Source: Winogradskyella ludwigii
GTDB lineage: Bacteria; Bacteroidota; Bacteroidia; Flavobacteriales; Flavobacteriaceae
Reading direction: 5' to 3'
Length of the DNA: 64,000 nucleotides
Assembly (NCBI RefSeq): GCF_013403985.1
Contig: NZ_JABFDF010000004.1
Location: 372,001 to 436,000 of the forward strand
The position numbers and the translations under genes are program-made. Under the pieces are notes generated by a model. It was not told where the DNA came from. It saw only the letters and a program-made list of their open reading frames with translations, and did no database searches. Positions 16,796 through 25,159 of this stretch are shown in pieces (the stretch's first letter is position 1; each line of letters begins with the position of its first letter).

Positions 16796-18643
16796 ATGAC
16801 ACTCGCTTTAAAATCCCTTTCAGCATTAATTATTACTTTATTTATTTCAATAACAAGTTGTGCACAACAATCTAAAGAAAAGGCTGTCCCTATTTTTAAA
16901 GATGGCGAAGCTCAAATTGTTGAAGCTTTTAGTGATACAAATAAATGGATTCGACACGATTTATGGGTCGAAACAGAATTTGACACTGATGGAGATGGCA
17001 AACAAGATCGTATGCACGTTGCGGTAACACGACCAGAACAAACAGAAACCGAAGGTTTAAAATTACCCATTATATATGTCACTAGCCCATATTTTGCTGG
17101 TGTAGCTGCAGATTTACCTGGAGTTATGTGGGATGTAGATATAGAATTAGGAGAAACAGCAAAAGAACGTGTTCACCCTGAAGTCACACGACGAGGAAAA
17201 CGACCAATAATTTCAAACTCTCACTTAAGAAAATGGGTTCCTAGAGGTTACATCGTAGTACATTCCTCTTCACCAGGAACTGGTTTATCTGATGGAGCAC
17301 CAACTATAGGAGGAGAAAATGAATCCTTAGCTCCAAAAGCAGTAATCGATTGGTTGTGTGGCAGAGCGAAAGGTTACACCGAACGTGAAGGTAGCGAAGA
17401 AATTAAAGCTTATTGGTCTACAGGAAAAGTGGGAATGACAGGCACATCCTATAACGGCACATTACCTCTAGCAGCTGCAACGACAGGAGTTGAAGGTTTA
17501 GAAGCTATTATTCCTATTGCGCCAAATACCTCATATTATCATTATTACCGTTCTAATGGCTTAGTACGTTCGCCTGGTGGTTATTTAGGTGAAGATATTG
17601 ATGTCCTTTATGATTTTGTACATAGTGGGAAAGAAGAAAACAGACCATACAATAACGAAACCATAAGAGATACCGAAATGAAAAACGGTATGGATAGAGA
17701 AACTGGCGATTATAACGAATTTTGGGCAGGAAGAGATTACCTTAATCAAATGGATAACATGAAAGCTGCTTTATTAATGTCTCATGGTTTTAACGATTGG
17801 AATGTAATGCCAGAGCACAGTTACCGTATTTACAAAGCCGCAAAAGAAAAAGGATTACCTACACAGATTTACTATCATCAAAATGGCCATGGTGGACCAC
17901 CTCCAACGACGATGATGAACCGTTGGTTTACAAAATATCTTCATGGTATTGATAATGGTGTTGAAAAAGAAGAAAACAAAGCCTATATCGTTAGAGAATA
18001 CGATAATCCACAAGAACCAACAGCTTATAAAGATTATCCAAATCCAGAGGCTTCAGATGTTACTTTTAATCTAACAGTAAGAGGACATACAGCTGGACAT
18101 CTTCATTTAGACACTAAAATGAAAGAAGCTACTGAAAAACTAATCGATGATGTGAACTTTTCGGGTAAAGATTTAGCTACTGCTGAAACTTCTGAAAACA
18201 GATTACTATATGTAACTCCGAAATTAAAGCAAGATGTACATATTTCTGGTGTCCCAAAAGTTACTGTAACATTAGCGAGTAATAAAGCCGCAGCGAATTT
18301 ATCGGTTTGGTTAGTCTCATTACCTTGGCAAGAAGGTAAAGACATTAAGATTACAGATAATATAATAACTCGTGGTTGGGCAGATCCTAAAAACTATAAG
18401 TCTTTAACTCATGAAGAAGATTTAAAACCTGCTACATTTTACACTGTAACTTTTGACTTACAACCAGACGATCAAATTATTAAAGCAGGTCAACAAATTG
18501 GTCTAATGATATTTTCTAGTGATAAAGAATTCACCTTGCATCCCAAAGCAGGAACTGAATTAACCATTAAAATAGGAGGCCAAACGACATTGTCCTTACC
18601 AATTGTTGGAGGAAAAGATGCATTTATTAAGGCTACTAATTAA
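16796..18643 (+). CDS. Peptidase S15 / X-Pro dipeptidyl-peptidase-like lipoprotein
   Basis: A 615-residue alpha/beta hydrolase of the CocE/NonD (S15) group. The lipoprotein signal ends ISITSC (Cys 22). The nucleophile motif GTSYNG places Ser at residue 218. The acid and His lie in the region of NDWNVMPEHS and the later NGHGGPP. Residues about 410-610 form the jelly-roll X-Pro dipeptidyl-peptidase C-terminal domain. It could cleave X-Pro dipeptides or act as an acyl hydrolase; sequence alone does not decide. Possible -7 TATTTTTA about 35 bases upstream. Monocistronic. Confidence 0.88.
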   Translation: MTLALKSLSALIITLFISITSCAQQSKEKAVPIFKDGEAQIVEAFSDTNKWIRHDLWVETEFDTDGDGKQDRMHVAVTRPEQTETEGLKLPIIYVTSPYFAGVAADLPGVMWDVDIELGETAKERVHPEVTRRGKRPIISNSHLRKWVPRGYIVVHSSSPGTGLSDGAPTIGGENESLAPKAVIDWLCGRAKGYTEREGSEEIKAYWSTGKVGMTGTSYNGTLPLAAATTGVEGLEAIIPIAPNTSYYHYYRSNGLVRSPGGYLGEDIDVLYDFVHSGKEENRPYNNETIRDTEMKNGMDRETGDYNEFWAGRDYLNQMDNMKAALLMSHGFNDWNVMPEHSYRIYKAAKEKGLPTQIYYHQNGHGGPPPTTMMNRWFTKYLHGIDNGVEKEENKAYIVREYDNPQEPTAYKDYPNPEASDVTFNLTVRGHTAGHLHLDTKMKEATEKLIDDVNFSGKDLATAETSENRLLYVTPKLKQDVHISGVPKVTVTLASNKAAANLSVWLVSLPWQEGKDIKITDNIITRGWADPKNYKSLTHEEDLKPATFYTVTFDLQPDDQIIKAGQQIGLMIFSSDKEFTLHPKAGTELTIKIGGQTTLSLPIVGGKDAFIKATN

Positions 18644-18708
18644 TTTTAAGCTTTGTAAGTTGGAATGACTTTTATTAAGTACGATGCAAAATTTGTATTA
18701 AGAATAAC

Positions 18709-19350
18709 CTAATTCTTATCCTCTAACATAGGGACAAATCTAAAATCGCCAAATTCATGTTTTTCAAACTCTTTTGGTCCTTTTCTTATAAATAATGTCA
18801 TGACCTGTACTTTATCTCCTACAGGAATAACTAAGCGTCCGCCAATTGCTAATTGACTTAAAAGCGGATTAGGAACATAAGGTGCGCCTGCAGTAACAAT
18901 TATACTTTGAAAGGGAGCTTCTACAGGTAAGCCTTTATAACCATCTCCAAATATAAGTTGTTTGGCGCGATAGCCTATTTTAGGTAAAAATTTAGATGTT
19001 TTTTTAAAGAGTTCCTTCTGACGTTCAATACTATAAACTTTAGCACCAAGCTCTAAAAGCACCGCTGTTTGGTAACCACTTCCTGTTCCAATTTCCAGAA
19101 CTTTATCTTCTGGTTGTACCTTTAATAATTCAGATTGAAAAGCTACAGTATATGGCTGTGAAATGGTTTGGTCTGCAGCTATAGGAAACGCTTTATCTTG
19201 GTAGGCATGGTCTATAAAGCCAGAATCCATAAACAAGTGTCTCGGAATTTTACCAATTGCCTTTAAGACTCCTTTATCTTTTATATCTTTATTTATTAGA
19301 GTTTCAACAAGTTGTTGGCGCATTCCTTGATGCTTAAATGTGTCTTTCAA
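18709..19350 (-). CDS. pcm: Protein-L-isoaspartate O-methyltransferase
   Basis: Repairs isomerised Asp/Asn residues in aged proteins by methylation from SAM. The 213-residue protein carries the SAM-binding VLEIGTGSGYQTAVLLEL and the substrate-side PQSIIVTAGAPY-type segment (here FQSIIVTAGAPYVP). There is no ATG before residue 10. The codon giving the family N terminus KDTFKHQGMRQQL is a TTG at 19348-19350, and the frame is closed by a stop only five codons upstream. TTG is therefore the likely start. Confidence 0.95.
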   Translation of the reverse strand: MKDTFKHQGMRQQLVETLINKDIKDKGVLKAIGKIPRHLFMDSGFIDHAYQDKAFPIAADQTISQPYTVAFQSELLKVQPEDKVLEIGTGSGYQTAVLLELGAKVYSIERQKELFKKTSKFLPKIGYRAKQLIFGDGYKGLPVEAPFQSIIVTAGAPYVPNPLLSQLAIGGRLVIPVGDKVQVMTLFIRKGPKEFEKHEFGDFRFVPMLEDKN

Positions 19351-19683
19351 AGCGTAGTTAGTTTAAGGTAAAAATACTTCAAAAAAATTAAATTTCAACT
19401 TCATAAGTCTTCATTTTTTTCTTCCTTAGACTTAAAAGTACAAGGCTAATTGCGATTAGTATTATAAGATCATTACGCTTTAGATGTTGATTTCTTAAAC
19501 CTTAAATAGTTACTTCACATTTTAATCTTACCATAAATAAATCGCAGTTTTATACTTTCTAATTTTACGTAAATCTTTAAACATCATACTTCAATACAAA
19601 AGCCTATCAATTTCGCATTATTTTACATTTTATATTTTCAATTTCTGAGCGAAAACGACTATTTTTGTTAAAAACAGAAAAAC
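19351..19683. other. Divergent intergenic region between pcm and the MocA-type oxidoreductase
   Basis: 333 AT-rich bases without an open frame. It holds TATTTTTG (19660-19667) for the rightward gene and TATTTTTA (minus strand, 19369-19376), one base off consensus, about 20 bases before pcm. No RNA gene or repeat was seen. Confidence 0.55.
19660..19667 (+). promoter_or_regulatory. -7 element of the MocA-type oxidoreductase gene
   Basis: TATTTTTG, an exact match, 17 bases before the ATG. Confidence 0.55.
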
Positions 19684-20643
19684 ATGTTGAAAGCTGGTGT
19701 TCTTGGTGCTGGTCACCTTGGTAAAATTCATTTAAGGTTACTTAACCAATCTAAAAAATATGATCTTGTCGGTTTTTACGATGCAGATCCTGAAAATGCA
19801 AAACGCGTTGTAGAAGAATTTGGTTATACATATTTTGATTCTATTGACGATTTATTAGATGCCGTAGATGTTGTAGATATTGTAACTCCTACCCTTTCTC
19901 ATTATGATTGTGCTAAAGCAGCCATCAAAAAAGGAAAACATATTTTCATTGAAAAGCCTATTACTAATACCGTTGAAGAAGCTGAAACCATTAGAACTTT
20001 AGTCGCAGAACACGGTGTTAAAGGTCAAGTTGGGCATGTAGAGCGTTTTAATCCAGCATTTATTGGTGTTAAGGATCAAATTGTAAATCCTATGTTTATT
20101 GAATGTCATAGGCTAGCTGAATTTAATCCTCGTGGTACAGATGTGCCTGTGGTTTTGGATTTGATGATTCATGATATTGATATTATTTTAAGTGTTGTAA
20201 ATTCTACGGTAAAACAAATTTCTGCAAGTGGAGTTTCTGTGGTTAGCGATACACCAGATATTGCCAACGCACGTATAGAGTTTAAAAATGGTTGTGTTGC
20301 CAATTTAACGGCAAGCCGGATTTCATTAAAAAACATGCGTAAAACACGATTCTTTCAAAAAGATGCTTATATCTCTGTCGATTTCTTAGAAAAGAAATGT
20401 GAAGTTGTAAAAATGAAAGATGCACCTGAAAATCCTGGTGATTTTGATATGATTCTTCAAAATGCGGAAGGCATTAAAAAGCAAATCTATTTTGATAATC
20501 CTGAAATAGCAAACAACAACGCCATTTTAGATGAATTAGAAACGTTTGCAGATGCCATTAATAATAACACGAAGCCCATTGTAACACTTCATGATGGTAC
20601 TGAAGCTTTACGTGTTGCTAACATGATTATTAATCAATTTTAA
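19684..20643 (+). CDS. Gfo/Idh/MocA family NAD(P)-dependent oxidoreductase
   Basis: A 319-residue cytoplasmic oxidoreductase. The Rossmann motif GAGHLGKIHLRLL (residues 7-19) binds NAD(P). EKPI at about residue 96 is the family signature, and the C-terminal alpha/beta domain contains the DLMIHDIDIIL segment with a conserved catalytic-type His. The substrate is likely a sugar or related polyol, but it cannot be assigned. ATG start. It stands alone upstream of the 3-hydroxybutyryl-CoA dehydrogenase gene, separated by hairpins. Confidence 0.9.
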   Translation: MLKAGVLGAGHLGKIHLRLLNQSKKYDLVGFYDADPENAKRVVEEFGYTYFDSIDDLLDAVDVVDIVTPTLSHYDCAKAAIKKGKHIFIEKPITNTVEEAETIRTLVAEHGVKGQVGHVERFNPAFIGVKDQIVNPMFIECHRLAEFNPRGTDVPVVLDLMIHDIDIILSVVNSTVKQISASGVSVVSDTPDIANARIEFKNGCVANLTASRISLKNMRKTRFFQKDAYISVDFLEKKCEVVKMKDAPENPGDFDMILQNAEGIKKQIYFDNPEIANNNAILDELETFADAINNNTKPIVTLHDGTEALRVANMIINQF

Positions 20644-20661
20644 TAGTACTTATTTATAGCT

Positions 20662-20697
20662 ATCGAGATTCATTTTTAATGTAAAGTGAATCTCGAT
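20662..20697 (+). terminator. Hairpin after the MocA-type gene, probable weak terminator
   Basis: ATCGAGATTCA (20662-20672) pairs perfectly with TGAATCTCGAT (20687-20697). The T content after it is interrupted, so termination would be partial. A second inverted repeat, CTCAATT (20725-20731) with AATTGAG (20745-20751), follows. Confidence 0.5.
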
Positions 20698-20772
20698 TCT
20701 AATATTATTTCAACAAAATAAACGCTCAATTATATTTAAAATTAAATTGAGTATTAACAAAATTCTTATTTC

Positions 20773-20820
20773 GCCCACGTAAGAATTCCTTCACTTTAGG
20801 AAGGCTAATTTGGGCTTTTT
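20773..20820 (+). promoter_or_regulatory. Terminator-like hairpin in front of the 3-hydroxybutyryl-CoA dehydrogenase gene
   Basis: GCCCA (20773-20777) pairs with TGGGC (20811-20815) and CCTTC (20788-20792) pairs with GAAGG (20800-20804). Five T's follow directly, and the ATG is five bases further on. Either it is an attenuator-like leader, or it ends readthrough from upstream while a short-leader promoter (TAATTTGG at 20806) drives the gene. Confidence 0.35.
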
Positions 20821-20824
20821 ATTT

Positions 20825-21715
20825 ATGAAAAACATAGCAGTTATAGGTGCAGGAACCATGGGAAATGGCATTGCTCACACGTTTGCACAATCAGGATTTA
20901 AAGTACAATTAATTGATATTAGCGACGCTTCGTTACAACGAGGCATGGATACCATTTCTAGAAATTTAGACAGAATGGTTGCTAAAGAACGCATAAGCGA
21001 AGCTGATAAGGCTGAAACCTTAGGAAATATTTCAACATTTACGAGTACAGAAGAAGGTGTTAAAAATGCCGATTTAGTTGTTGAAGCAGCGACTGAAAAT
21101 TTAGATTTGAAACTAAAAATCTTCAAACAACTTGATGAGGTTTGTAATAAAAATACCATTTTAGCCACAAACACGTCTTCGATATCTATTACTCAAATTG
21201 CCGCAGTGACTTCTAGACCTGAAAAAGTTATAGGTATGCATTTTATGAATCCTGTTCCCATTATGAAATTAGTAGAAATCATTAGAGGCTATAGTACAAG
21301 TAATGAAGTGACTTCTATAATCATGGAATTATCTAAAACTTTAGGAAAAGTACCAACAGAAGTAAATGATTATCCTGGTTTTGTTGCCAACCGTATTTTA
21401 ATGCCAATGATTAACGAATCTATTGAAACCCTTTATAACGGAGTTGCTGGTGTTGAAGAAATTGATACCGTTATGAAATTAGGAATGGCACATCCAATGG
21501 GTCCATTACAATTGGCCGATTTTATAGGTCTTGATGTTTGTTTGTCTATATTAAATGTGATGTATGATGGTTTTAAAAATCCAAAATACGCACCTTGTCC
21601 TCTATTGGTTAATATGGTTATGGCAGGAAAACTAGGTATAAAATCTGGAGAAGGTTTTTATGATTATGCTGAAAGCAGAAAAGCAGAGAAGGTTTCTAAG
21701 CAATTTTTGAAGTAA
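20825..21715 (+). CDS. 3-hydroxybutyryl-CoA (3-hydroxyacyl-CoA) dehydrogenase
   Basis: NAD-dependent oxidation of 3-hydroxyacyl-CoA to 3-ketoacyl-CoA. The 296-residue form has only the dehydrogenase domains and no hydratase fusion. Visible are GAGTMGNGIAHTFAQSG (NAD-binding loop), GMHFMNPVPIMKLVEII with the catalytic His, and DYPGFVANRILMPMINE at the dimer domain. The frame is open to a TTG at 20810, but the ATG at 20825 matches the family start. It could act in butyrate/PHB-type metabolism or short-chain fatty acid degradation. Confidence 0.93.
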   Translation: MKNIAVIGAGTMGNGIAHTFAQSGFKVQLIDISDASLQRGMDTISRNLDRMVAKERISEADKAETLGNISTFTSTEEGVKNADLVVEAATENLDLKLKIFKQLDEVCNKNTILATNTSSISITQIAAVTSRPEKVIGMHFMNPVPIMKLVEIIRGYSTSNEVTSIIMELSKTLGKVPTEVNDYPGFVANRILMPMINESIETLYNGVAGVEEIDTVMKLGMAHPMGPLQLADFIGLDVCLSILNVMYDGFKNPKYAPCPLLVNMVMAGKLGIKSGEGFYDYAESRKAEKVSKQFLK

Positions 21716-21790
21716 AAAATTTGGTTCTAGCGAATCCTGGTATTTAATTAAAGATTGCATCCTTTTTACGTTACACTTTATACTATTTTC

Positions 21791-23029
21791 ATGATCAATG
21801 TCATTCCATTCAAAGCCGTAAAACCAACAAGAGCAATTGTTGGTCTTGTTGCTGCACGGCCTTATCAAAGTTATACTTTAGATGAGCGTGAATCTCGAAT
21901 GGCTTATAATCCGTATAGTTTTCTTCATATTGTAAATCCTGGTTACAAATACGCTCAAGAAGTTAAAGGCGAAGAACGCTATCGTTTAGTTAAAAATAGA
22001 TATTTAGAATTTAAAGAAGATGGTATTTTTATTCAAGATGAAAAACCATCATTTTATGTGTATAAAATTGTAAATAGACATGGACAAGTGTTTAGTGGCA
22101 TTATTGCAGCAACAAGTGCTGAAGATTATGAAAATAATATCATAAAAAAACACGAAGACACCATTGCTAAACGTGAAGAAACGTTTAAAAGTTACTTGCA
22201 AACTGTTGGTTTTAATGCGGAGCCGGTTTTACTCACTTATCCTGATAATGCTACAATTGCAGAGATTATAACGGAAACTCAAAAAGGTTATGCAGAGTTT
22301 GAATTCACCATGACCTATAGAGATACCCATTATTTATGGAAAATAGATAATGAGGATACTATTGCAACGATTCAAAATGAATTTAAGCACATGGAAACTA
22401 TTTATATCGCAGATGGTCATCATAGATCGTCATCATCTTACTTATTATACAAAGATGAAAAGGCGAAAAACCCAAATCATAATGGTAGTGAATCTTACAA
22501 CTACTTTATGTCGTATTTAATTCCGGAATCTAGTTTAGTTATTCATGAATTTAATCGCTTAATTAAAGATTTAAATCATTTAACTAAGGAAGAATTTTTA
22601 ATTCAACTTGATACGTCATTCCGAATTGAAAACAGAGGCTTGCTACCATATAGTCCATCAAAACCACATCATTTTAGTATGTATTTAGATGGTGAGTTTT
22701 ATTCGCTTTATCTTCGTAAAACAGCTTATAAATTTAATACGGCGTTAGACCAATTAGATGCACAGTTGTTATATAAAACCATACTTCAACCTATTTTAGG
22801 TATTAATGATTTAAGAAAAGACAATAGAATTTCTTATGTTAATGGACAACACGAAATGATTACCATAAAAAGTAGCGTAGATAGTGGCGAATTTAAAGTT
22901 GGCTTTGGTATGTGTCCTTCAAACGTGCAACAAATGAAACAAATTGCAGATGAAGGCTTAACCATGCCACCAAAAAGCACGTATATTCTGCCTAAATTAC
23001 GAAGCGGAATTACTATTTATGAATATTGA
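21791..23029 (+). CDS. DUF1015 family protein
   Basis: A 412-residue cytoplasmic protein of a widespread bacterial family without an established function. It has the family opening IPFKAVKPTR and the conserved IYIADGHHRSSSSY around residue 200, which looks like an active or metal/phosphate site. The long frame starts at a TTG (21755), but the ATG at 21791 gives the standard N terminus. yggS follows, with its ATG 41 bases after the stop. Confidence 0.88.
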   Translation: MINVIPFKAVKPTRAIVGLVAARPYQSYTLDERESRMAYNPYSFLHIVNPGYKYAQEVKGEERYRLVKNRYLEFKEDGIFIQDEKPSFYVYKIVNRHGQVFSGIIAATSAEDYENNIIKKHEDTIAKREETFKSYLQTVGFNAEPVLLTYPDNATIAEIITETQKGYAEFEFTMTYRDTHYLWKIDNEDTIATIQNEFKHMETIYIADGHHRSSSSYLLYKDEKAKNPNHNGSESYNYFMSYLIPESSLVIHEFNRLIKDLNHLTKEEFLIQLDTSFRIENRGLLPYSPSKPHHFSMYLDGEFYSLYLRKTAYKFNTALDQLDAQLLYKTILQPILGINDLRKDNRISYVNGQHEMITIKSSVDSGEFKVGFGMCPSNVQQMKQIADEGLTMPPKSTYILPKLRSGITIYEY

Positions 23030-23070
23030 AAAGACGTTTAATCAAATGTCTTTTTAACAAAAAAATAAAA

Positions 23071-23733
23071 ATGAGCATAGAACAAAATCTCAAACATATA
23101 AAATCTACTTTACCTAAAAACGTCACTTTAGTTGCGGTTTCAAAAACCAAACCGGTTAGTGATTTAATGGAAGCCTATACTGTTGGTCAGCGTATTTTTG
23201 GAGAAAACAAAATCCAAGAAATGGCAGAAAAGCATGACGTAATGCCAAAAGATATTGAGTGGCATATGATTGGTCATGTACAGCGCAATAAAGTGAAATA
23301 CATGGCTGAATTTGTAAGTTTAATTCACGGAGTTGAAAGTTTTAAATTATTAAACGAAATTAACAAGCAAGCCAAAAAACATGATAGAATTATAGACTGT
23401 TTACTTCAAATTAAAATCGCTGAAGAAGATAGTAAATTCGGCATGTCTGCTGCTGATGCTTCTGCCCTTTTACAGTCTGATGAGTTTTCAGAATTAAAAA
23501 ACATTAGCATTGTTGGTGTTATGGGAATGGCAACTTTTACAGATGATACAACTCAAATTGAAAAAGAATTCAAATTCCTAAATCACACATTTTCAGAACT
23601 TAAAACACTTCAACCAGAACTTAAAACTATAAGTATGGGAATGAGTGGAGATTACAAATTAGCAATTGACTGCGGAAGTACAATGGTTCGCGTTGGAAGT
23701 AGTATATTTGGAGTAAGGAATTATAGCAATTAG
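23071..23733 (+). CDS. yggS: YggS family pyridoxal-phosphate homeostasis protein
   Basis: A 220-residue alanine-racemase-like TIM-barrel protein that binds PLP and keeps its free level low. The PLP Lys is in LVAVSKTKPV. Further motifs are GENKIQEM, WHMIGHVQRNK and the C-terminal SMGMSGDY with RVGSSIFG. The frame extends back to a TTG at 23026 overlapping the DUF1015 stop, but the ATG at 23071 matches the family length and N terminus. Probably cotranscribed with the DUF1015 gene. Confidence 0.93.
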   Translation: MSIEQNLKHIKSTLPKNVTLVAVSKTKPVSDLMEAYTVGQRIFGENKIQEMAEKHDVMPKDIEWHMIGHVQRNKVKYMAEFVSLIHGVESFKLLNEINKQAKKHDRIIDCLLQIKIAEEDSKFGMSAADASALLQSDEFSELKNISIVGVMGMATFTDDTTQIEKEFKFLNHTFSELKTLQPELKTISMGMSGDYKLAIDCGSTMVRVGSSIFGVRNYSN

Positions 23734-23788
23734 TTTTATTTATATTCCTTATTTTAAAGACTCTAATTAACCATAAAGCACAAATCAC

Positions 23789-25159
23789 ATTTACGCAATA
23801 CTAGACATAGAAACCACTGGTGGGAAATTTAATGAAGAAGGCATCACCGAAATTGCAATCTACCAATTTGATGGTCGTAAGGTAACAGATCAATTTATCT
23901 CATTAGTTAATCCAGAGCGAGAAATTCAGCCATTTGTAGTGAATCTTACTGGTATTAATTCTAAAATGCTTGTAAATGCTCCGAAATTTTATGAGGTTGC
24001 TAAACGCATCGTAGAAATTACTGAAGATTGTATTATAGTGGCTCATAATTCGTCTTTTGACTATAGAATCCTTAAAACCGAATTTAAACGTCTAGGATTC
24101 CCTTTTAAAAGAAAAACATTGTGTACAGTAGAGCTTTCCCAAGAACTTATTCCTGATATGGAATCTTATAGTTTGGGGAAATTGACACGTGCTCTTGGTA
24201 TTCCTATGAGCGATAGACATAGAGCTAACGGAGATGCAATGGCAACGGTTACTTTATTTAAGATGTTGCTTAATAAAGATTTAGACAAAATCATTGTTAA
24301 AGAAGCTATTAAAATTGAAAAGAAATCTAACATCGCTTCCAATCTTAGAACAATTATAGACGATTTACCTTCAGATACAGGAGTCTATTATATTCATAAT
24401 GATGAAGGTGAAATTATTTACATTGGAAAAAGCAACAACATAAGAAAACGCATTACGCAACACTTTACAGGTACCAATTCTAAATCTCGTAAAATTCAGA
24501 GACTAGTTAGTACAGTGACTTATGATAAAACAGGAAGTGAATTAGCCGCATTATTAAAGGAAAGTGCTCAAATTAAGGTGAACAAACCTATTTTTAATAG
24601 AGCCTTACGAAGAACCATTTTTACACATGCACTCTACAGTTCTACAGATAAAAATGGCTATATAAATCTTTATATTGATAAGTCTAATAAAGACGAACAA
24701 CCAATTACAACCTTTAATAATAGAGCAAGTGGAAAACACTTTATGTTTAAAGCTGTGGACACTTATAATTTATGCCAGAAACTTACAGATCTTTATGCTA
24801 CAAAAACAAGTTGTTTTAAATATGATGTAAAAGAATGTTTAGGGGCTTGTGTAAATGAGGAACCTGCAGATGCTTACAATAAACGCGTACAATCACTTAT
24901 AGAAAAATATAGCTATGAGAATAAAGACATGCTCATTATTGATAAAGGTCGTGATGTTCATGAAAAAAGTGTATTCTTAATTGAAAATGGCATATTTAAA
25001 GGCATGGGCTTTTTTAACTTAAATCATCAAATAAATAATAGAGCTATTCTTAAGTCTATCATTATTCCAATGGAAAATAATAGAGATACACAGCATATTA
25101 TACAAAGTTATATGAGACGTAATAAGCGACTTAAAATTGTTGAATTAACAAAAGAATAA
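23789..25159 (+). CDS. DEDDh exonuclease with GIY-YIG domain, probable ATT start
   Basis: A fusion of a DnaQ-like 3'-5' exonuclease (residues 1-165) and a UvrC-type GIY-YIG nuclease domain (about 195-280), plus a C-terminal region with Cys residues. Exonuclease residues are D6 and E8 in LDIETTGG, D91 in HNSSFD, and H144 and D149 in HRANGD. GVYYI...IYIG begins at 198. The first usual start in frame (GTG at 23939) would delete D6 and E8. Between the upstream stop (23774) and the conserved YAILDIETTGG there is no ATG, GTG or TTG, only an ATT exactly at the family Met position. Related fusions act in DNA repair. Confidence 0.85.
   Translation: MYAILDIETTGGKFNEEGITEIAIYQFDGRKVTDQFISLVNPEREIQPFVVNLTGINSKMLVNAPKFYEVAKRIVEITEDCIIVAHNSSFDYRILKTEFKRLGFPFKRKTLCTVELSQELIPDMESYSLGKLTRALGIPMSDRHRANGDAMATVTLFKMLLNKDLDKIIVKEAIKIEKKSNIASNLRTIIDDLPSDTGVYYIHNDEGEIIYIGKSNNIRKRITQHFTGTNSKSRKIQRLVSTVTYDKTGSELAALLKESAQIKVNKPIFNRALRRTIFTHALYSSTDKNGYINLYIDKSNKDEQPITTFNNRASGKHFMFKAVDTYNLCQKLTDLYATKTSCFKYDVKECLGACVNEEPADAYNKRVQSLIEKYSYENKDMLIIDKGRDVHEKSVFLIENGIFKGMGFFNLNHQINNRAILKSIIIPMENNRDTQHIIQSYMRRNKRLKIVELTKE

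Noticed and set aside
21755..21790. Upstream TTG extensions of the DUF1015, yggS, 3-hydroxybutyryl-CoA dehydrogenase, smpB, DUF6503 and glycosyltransferase genes
   Set aside because: In each case a downstream ATG gives the family N terminus or a proper signal peptide, and in three cases (DUF6503, smpB, glycosyltransferase) the TTG overlaps or precedes the promoter or lies almost at the transcript 5' end.
22610..22625. Second copy of the prmC palindrome
   Set aside because: Shares only GTCATTCCG by chance and lacks the opposite arm.
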